A stretch of DNA of 8,442 bases from Candidatus Scatosoma pullistercoris (lineage in GTDB: Bacteria; Bacillota; Clostridia; Christensenellales; Borkfalkiaceae): the NCBI GenBank assembly GCA_018714725.1, contig DVMZ01000121.1, positions 1 to 8,442 on the forward strand, in the 5' to 3' direction. Shown here piece by piece: positions 4,483 to 8,442 of the stretch. The notes below the pieces were generated by a model. That model was not told the DNA's origin. It searched no databases and worked only from the letters and a program-made list of their open reading frames with translations. The position numbers and the translations under genes were made by a program. How positions within the stretch are numbered: the first letter of the stretch is position 1; each line of letters opens with the position of its first letter.

Positions 4483-5268
4483 TTAACCAAATCTCCCTGT
4501 AATATAGTCCTCCGTCCGCTTGTCTGCGGGCACGGAAAAAATCTGTTCGGTATTGCCCATTTCCACCATTTCTCCCAGCAGGAAAAACGCGGTTTTATCC
4601 GAAATACGGGCCGCCTGCTGCATGTTGTGCGTGACCATGACGATGGTGAACTTCTTTTTCAGCTCCATACACAGCTCCTCGATTTTGCCCGTGGAAATGG
4701 GATCGAGGGCGGACGTCGGTTCGTCCATGAGCAGAATCTGCGGCTCGACGGCCAGCGCGCGGGCTATGCAGAGGCGCTGCTGCTGACCGCCCGAAAGCCC
4801 CAACGCCGATTTGTTCAGGCGGTCTTTGAGTTCGTCCCACATGGCGGCGCCTTTCAGCGACCGTTCCACGATGGCGTCCAGTTCCCCTTTGCGCCGGATC
4901 CCGAAGGTCCTGGGGCCGTAAGCGACGTTGTCATATACGCTCATCGCAAAGGGATTGGGGCGCTGGAAGACCATGCCGACATTTTTGCGCAGCATGGCGA
5001 GGTTCATGGTCCGCTCGTAAATATTCACCCCGCCGATCTGGATCCCGCCTTCCACCCGACAGCCCTCCACGAGATCGTTCATGCGGTTGAGGGATTTCAA
5101 AAGAGTGGATTTGCCGCACCCGGACGGCCCGATCATCGCCGTGATCTGCTTTTCGGGAACGATCATGTCGATATTTTTCAGCGCCTGAAAATCCCCGTAA
5201 AAGAGGTTCATCTTCCTGACTTCGATCGCGACATTGTTTTCAAATGTGAATTTTTCAATCGTTTTCAT
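4483..5268 (-). CDS. pstB: Phosphate ABC transporter ATP-binding protein PstB (261 aa)
   Basis: This is the ATPase that drives phosphate import on the cytoplasmic face of the permease and is involved in signalling through PhoU. All ABC motifs are present: Walker A GPSGCGKST (47-55) followed by the PstB-typical LLKSLNRMNDL, Q-loop Gln102 in VFQRPNPFAMSVYDNVAYGPR (98-118 region), signature LSGGQQQR (158-165), Walker B ILLMDEP with catalytic Glu183, D-loop SALD (186-189) and His214 in VTHNMQQAARISD. Length is normal. Its ATG overlaps the TGA of the permease gene in an ATGA junction, so the two are translationally coupled. The NRMND and FQRPNPF segments separate PstB from other polar-solute ATPases. 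Confidence 0.97.
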   Translation of the reverse strand: MKTIEKFTFENNVAIEVRKMNLFYGDFQALKNIDMIVPEKQITAMIGPSGCGKSTLLKSLNRMNDLVEGCRVEGGIQIGGVNIYERTMNLAMLRKNVGMVFQRPNPFAMSVYDNVAYGPRTFGIRRKGELDAIVERSLKGAAMWDELKDRLNKSALGLSGGQQQRLCIARALAVEPQILLMDEPTSALDPISTGKIEELCMELKKKFTIVMVTHNMQQAARISDKTAFFLLGEMVEMGNTEQIFSVPADKRTEDYITGRFG

Positions 5269-7289
5269 ACAATCTGTCTTCCTTTTTTGCCGTCTGCGAA
5301 GATTCCGGAGCCGGAAACTCCCCCCTTCGTCGCACCGTCTGCCGCTTCCTCCGTCCCGGCCTCTGCGGCAACCGACGGCCGCAGCCGGAATTTTTTCCTT
5401 TTCTCTGCGCCGCCGTCCCCGAGCATTTTCCGCTTGATCTTCTTTTCAAGCACCGTGACGAGTACGTTCAGAAGCGCCACGATCACCAGCAGGACGAACG
5501 CCGTCGCATATGTCTTTTCAAGACTGGTCTGTCCGTAACCGTCCACGACGCCCGAGCTGGACATGACGTACATCATCACCGCGAACGTAACCCCGGGAGA
5601 CAGATACCCGCCCGGCTCCAACATGGACGCGCCCGCCGTATAGATGAGCGCCGCCGATTCGCCGATGATGCGCCCCACGCTCAGGATGACGGAAGTGACG
5701 ATTCCGCTCAGCGCCGTCGGCAGGATAATCCGGAAAATCGTGCGCACCTTGGACGCGCCGAGCGCCAGGGAAGCCTCCCGCATGCTGTCCGGCACTTCCC
5801 TGAGGCTCTCTTCGGTGGAGCGGATGATCGTGGGAAGAATGATGAGCACCATTGTAAACGAGCCCGCCAGCAGGCACCGCCGGCCGAGTATCTCGGTAAA
5901 GAATACCATGCCGAACAAACCGAACACGATGGAGGGAATCCCCGAAAGAGTGTCTACAAACAGGCGGATCAGCTTGATATACCAGCTTCCTTTTTTCGAG
6001 TATTCGTTGAGGAAGATCGCCGCGCCGATTCCGAGCGGCAGGGCAATGAGCAACGTCATCAAAATGATAAGGATAGTGGAAATGAATGCCGAACGCAGCG
6101 TACCCAGCGTATTGGTCGCCTCGCCGAACACGAAATGGAACGTCAGATTGGGCAGGCCGCGCACGGTGATGAAAATCACCATGCCCGCAAGCAGCGCAAT
6201 CACAAACCACGCGAGCGAGATACACACCCACCGGAGCGCTTCCTGCACTTTTCCGCCCGCGCGGAATTCATGTTCGCGCGCATACCGTTCCGCCTGTTCC
6301 TGCAATTTCCTGTGGAAAAGGGAGCCGCGTTCCGTTTTTCTCTCCCGCTGAACCAGTCCGAGGCAGACATTGATGATGAGCACAAAGCACAAGAGGACAA
6401 ACCCGACCGCGAGCAGCGCTTCCCGCCACAGGCCGTAGGAATAGGCCATGTTGTTGACGATGATCGTCGTCAGCGTCTCCACCCCCTGGAAAGGCCCGGT
6501 GGGGAAATAGTTGGTGGCGTTGCCGACGACCATCTGCACCGCCATCGTCTCGCCGACCGCCCTGCCGACGCCCAGGATGAGGGCGGCGACGATTCCCTTT
6601 TTCGCCGCGGGTACGCAGACGTTGAAAATCGCCTGCGCCTTGGTGTTTCCCATGGCCAGGGAGCCCTCGTAGTACTCCTTTGGCACCGATTCCAGACTGT
6701 TTCTGGACAGGGAGGCGATCGTCGGCATGATCATCAGCGCGAGGACGATCACCGCAGGCAGCGGCCCCATGCCGGAAGGCGTATCGAACAGTTCCCGAAA
6801 TCCCCTGACCAGCACTTCCAGCCCGACAAAGCCGAACACGATGGACGGGATTCCCGCAAGCAGGTTAATGAGCTGGGTATAGAGTCCCTTGACTTTTTTG
6901 GGACAGTAATACACCATGAAAATCGCGGAACAGACGCCGAGCAGGCCGCCCAGAAGCACCGCGCCCAGGGTGATGACCAGCGAAGAGACGATTTCCGGCA
7001 GGATGCCGAAATACTCGGCGGGGTTTCCCCCGTCCGCCCACCGGTCGGAGTTCCAGAGCTTTTTGAACAGAAAGTTGAACACGCCGATTTCGCGGAATGC
7101 AGGGATACTGACGAACAGAAGATAAAAGACGATCATGAGGACGGCGACGATGGAAAAGAGCGCGCAGATCAGAAAAATGATCTTGGCGGACAATTCTTTT
7201 CCCGACGTCCCGGAACGCCCGAAGGCGGGAGCGACTGCCGCCGCCCCCGTCTCCCGATTGTTTTCTCTTTGCAATATGGTTTTCTTCAT
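5265..7289 (-). CDS. pstCA: Fused phosphate ABC transporter permease PstC-PstA (674 aa)
   Basis: One uninterrupted frame encodes both membrane permeases of the phosphate importer. Residues about 1-315 are PstC: TM1 at 35-60, further spans to 313, IPSIVFGFVGLEVLV at 147-161, and the ATPase-contacting EAA-type loop SLESVPKEYYEGSLAMGNTKA (about 198-218). A charged linker of about 35 residues (QRERKTERGS...EFRAGGK, 314-347) follows. Residues about 350-618 are PstA: TM at 354-376, IPSIVFGLFGMVFF (451-464), EAA-type loop SLREVPDSMREASLALGASK (495-514), GRIIGESAALIYTAG (539-553), and last TM 593-614. The final roughly 55 residues are a basic, Gly/Ala-rich cytosolic tail that adds to the usual PstA. 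In most bacteria these are two genes. There is no internal stop, frameshift or usable start with SD at the junction that I can see. The start has TAAGGA close to the ATG. A small hairpin, CGGC-TTT-GCCG (7303-7313), lies in the 25-base gap after pstS and may help set relative expression. Confidence 0.95.
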   Translation of the reverse strand: MKKTILQRENNRETGAAAVAPAFGRSGTSGKELSAKIIFLICALFSIVAVLMIVFYLLFVSIPAFREIGVFNFLFKKLWNSDRWADGGNPAEYFGILPEIVSSLVITLGAVLLGGLLGVCSAIFMVYYCPKKVKGLYTQLINLLAGIPSIVFGFVGLEVLVRGFRELFDTPSGMGPLPAVIVLALMIMPTIASLSRNSLESVPKEYYEGSLAMGNTKAQAIFNVCVPAAKKGIVAALILGVGRAVGETMAVQMVVGNATNYFPTGPFQGVETLTTIIVNNMAYSYGLWREALLAVGFVLLCFVLIINVCLGLVQRERKTERGSLFHRKLQEQAERYAREHEFRAGGKVQEALRWVCISLAWFVIALLAGMVIFITVRGLPNLTFHFVFGEATNTLGTLRSAFISTILIILMTLLIALPLGIGAAIFLNEYSKKGSWYIKLIRLFVDTLSGIPSIVFGLFGMVFFTEILGRRCLLAGSFTMVLIILPTIIRSTEESLREVPDSMREASLALGASKVRTIFRIILPTALSGIVTSVILSVGRIIGESAALIYTAGASMLEPGGYLSPGVTFAVMMYVMSSSGVVDGYGQTSLEKTYATAFVLLVIVALLNVLVTVLEKKIKRKMLGDGGAEKRKKFRLRPSVAAEAGTEEAADGATKGGVSGSGIFADGKKGRQIV

Positions 7290-7314
7290 GATTTCCTTAT
7301 TCCGGCAAAGCCGA

Positions 7315-8124
7315 TCAGTTCATATCGATATATCCCTCTTCGAGGACGATCGCCTGCCCTTCGTCGCTCATGATGAAGTCGATAAACGCCTGCGCTTTCT
7401 CGCTGAGTTTGCCCTCTTGATAGACGATGTTGAAGGGACGTTTCAATTCGTAAGTGCCGGCCTTGATATTGGCAACCGTCGCCTCCACGCCCTTGAAGGT
7501 AAGCGCTTTGACGGTGTCGTCCAGCGAACCGAGAGAAATATAGCCGATCAGATTGGACGAGCTTGCAATCGAAGTCTTGACCGCATCCGTTCCGTTTACG
7601 TTGTTGATGACGCTCGCAAACGTTTCCAGATCTTTGAGTTTGTTGCCTTCCGCGTCTTTGATCAGATCGGTGAAAGCGTCTCTCGTGCCCGAACCGGCTT
7701 CGCGGTTATAGCCCCCCGTGATCACTTCCTGAATCGCCGTGCCCTCCGCATACAGAGCATACACTTCCTCGGGCGTGACGTTGCTCACCGTACAGGATTT
7801 GCCGACGATCAGCGCGACGCCGTCCGTCGCGATCTGCTTGCTCACCACGCCCTTTTCGGTATCTTTAAGGTCGCGGGAAGCCATGCCGAAATCATTTTTC
7901 CCGTCGATCGTATCCTGAATGCCGACGCTGGAATCGCTCGTCTGAACGCTGATCTTGACGTCGTTCTTCTCTTCATAGGCTTCCGCCAGCGCGCTCATGA
8001 GCGGAGAGACGGAAGAACTTCCCGTAATCGTGATGTCCGCGTCTTCCCCGCAGGACGCAAACGCCGCCATCGTGCTCACGGTAATCGCCGCAAGCGCCAG
8101 TGCCAAAAATTTCTTCGATTTCAT
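7315..8124 (-). CDS. pstS: Phosphate-binding lipoprotein PstS (269 aa)
   Basis: This surface-anchored protein captures phosphate and delivers it to the permease. The start MKSKKFLALALAA gives a basic n-region and hydrophobic core ending in AFASC, with Cys25 as the predicted lipidated residue; Phe at the -3 position is less usual than Leu or Val. Phosphate-ligand segments typical of PstS are present: ITGSSSVSPL (33-42), DFGMASRDLK (78-87), TDGVALIV (100-107) and NREAGSGTRDAF (140-151). Length is in the normal range for a compact clostridial-type PstS. The ATG at 8124-8122 is preceded by AAGGAG nine bases upstream. A frame extension 21 codons further upstream is rejected because it lacks an SD and runs across the -10 region of the promoter. 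It is the first gene of the pst operon, behind a Pho-box-like array. Confidence 0.96.
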   Translation of the reverse strand: MKSKKFLALALAAITVSTMAAFASCGEDADITITGSSSVSPLMSALAEAYEEKNDVKISVQTSDSSVGIQDTIDGKNDFGMASRDLKDTEKGVVSKQIATDGVALIVGKSCTVSNVTPEEVYALYAEGTAIQEVITGGYNREAGSGTRDAFTDLIKDAEGNKLKDLETFASVINNVNGTDAVKTSIASSSNLIGYISLGSLDDTVKALTFKGVEATVANIKAGTYELKRPFNIVYQEGKLSEKAQAFIDFIMSDEGQAIVLEEGYIDMN

Positions 8125-8155
8125 AATTTCTTTCTCCTTGTTTCGTTGTGCCCCT

Positions 8156-8208
8156 ATCATACCGCACAGTTGTAATAAAATCCGCATTATTTTGTAACAA
8201 ACTTGTAA
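8156..8208 (-). promoter_or_regulatory. pstS promoter with 11-bp-phased Pho-box-like repeats
   Basis: On the minus strand the hexamer TTACAA occurs at 8208-8203, 8197-8192 and 8175-8170. The spacings are 11 and 22 bases, so all three fall on one helical face; the empty slot holds TGCGGA. The last repeat ends eight bases before the -10 box TATGAT (8161-8156), and there is no good -35 hexamer at 17 bases. This is the layout of PhoB/PhoP-activated promoters, in which the regulator binds direct repeats with 11-bp period overlapping the -35 region. The start should be near 8149, about 25 bases before the ATG. Binding by the PhoB of this locus is inferred. Confidence 0.8.
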
Positions 8209-8442
8209 TAAGTTCGTCCTTTTTTATTTACAGTTGCAAAAAATTTTTTACAATTCGCCCTTCTCCCCCGATGTTTTCGGCGTTTCCCGATACTTTCCGA
8301 GCCTTCCCGGCGCTTATCGCCGCCTGAAGGGCCCTTTTGCGGATAAAAAAGGGACTTTTTTCGCGAAAGGACGGAACGCACGCCGGAAAACACTGCAAAA
8401 TCCGTCAAATCTGTAATATACGACTTCTCACTTTCATCTTGC
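8209..8442. other. Upstream region of pstS, no gene seen
   Basis: No open frame here has a ribosome-binding site or recognisable product. The part next to the promoter is strongly AT-rich and includes a near-perfect palindrome, TTGCAAAAAATTTTTTACAA (8234-8253), which could bend DNA or add contacts upstream of the Pho boxes. Further right are small GC hairpins (CGGCG-CTTAT-CGCCG near 8309-8323) and a CCCTTTT/AAAAGGG hairpin with a following T-run on the plus strand (about 8333-8362), possibly a weak terminator for something outside the window. I can assign nothing firm. Confidence 0.4.

Noticed and set aside
6135..7373. 412-codon plus-strand frame opposite pstCA
   Set aside because: It is a His/Arg/Asp-rich shadow of the permease codons with no initiation signals and no recognisable domain.
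8125..8187. 21-codon extension of pstS
   Set aside because: It reads across the predicted -10 box, transcription start and ribosome-binding site; the later ATG gives a standard lipoprotein signal.
8333..8362. Plus-strand CCCTTTT/AAAAGGG hairpin with T-run
   Set aside because: The stem is mostly A-T with only three G-C pairs and no plus-strand gene precedes it in the window, so it is mentioned in the spacer entry and not called a terminator.
8187..8408. 73-codon minus-strand frame upstream of pstS
   Set aside because: It overlaps the phased TTACAA boxes and has no ribosome-binding site; the Pho-box reading explains the sequence better.
1..8442. CRISPR arrays, insertion sequences, tRNA or rRNA genes
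   Set aside because: No repeat-spacer pattern, transposase frame, terminal inverted repeats, cloverleaf or rRNA-like segment was seen on either strand.

Overview
The window carries one tandem set of genes, all transcribed on the minus strand (right to left). It contains a complete phosphate-uptake and phosphate-sensing locus followed by the regulated 5' end of a magnesium transporter gene. In transcription order: pstS (lipoprotein), a single-ORF PstC-PstA permease fusion, pstB, phoU, phoB, phoR, then a roughly 800-nt regulatory leader and the first 157 codons of an MgtA-type P-type ATPase that runs off the left edge. The strong AGGAGG ribosome-binding sites, the lipoprotein-type PstS, the M-box riboswitch with intrinsic terminators, and the pst-phoU-phoBR arrangement all point to a member of the Bacillota, most likely a moderately GC-rich Clostridia-type organism. 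This placement is inference; there is no rRNA or marker gene to fix it.

Phosphate block (1464-8208). A Pho-box-like array of TTACAA repeats in 11-bp phase sits just upstream of a TATGAT -10 box in front of pstS. pstS, pstCA, pstB and phoU are tightly packed (25-nt gap, 4-nt ATGA overlap, 5-nt gap) and should be one transcript. A short T-tailed hairpin follows phoU, and phoB then has its own sigma-A-like promoter (ATGACT-17-TATAAT). A further T-tailed hairpin lies between phoB and phoR. In the expected circuit, PstS feeds phosphate to PstCA/PstB. PstB and PhoU report transport status to the PhoR kinase. PhoR phosphorylates PhoB, which activates pstS through the phased boxes when phosphate is scarce.

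Magnesium block (1-1304). A consensus promoter (TTGACT-17-TATAAT) starts a long leader that begins with a clear M-box (ykoK) Mg2+ riboswitch and its intrinsic terminator. Beyond that terminator comes a second, apparently independent attenuation device: a 27-codon ORF with a good ribosome-binding site, whose codons 10-14 are complementary to the 5' arm of a second intrinsic terminator. Next is a 57-codon ORF with a full-length Shine-Dalgarno sequence and a strong internal hairpin, and then mgtA.

The most notable points are the two-stage mgtA leader (riboswitch plus a candidate translated attenuator, with two unrecognised small ORFs), the PstC-PstA fusion, and the tandem placement of the phosphate and magnesium acquisition modules.
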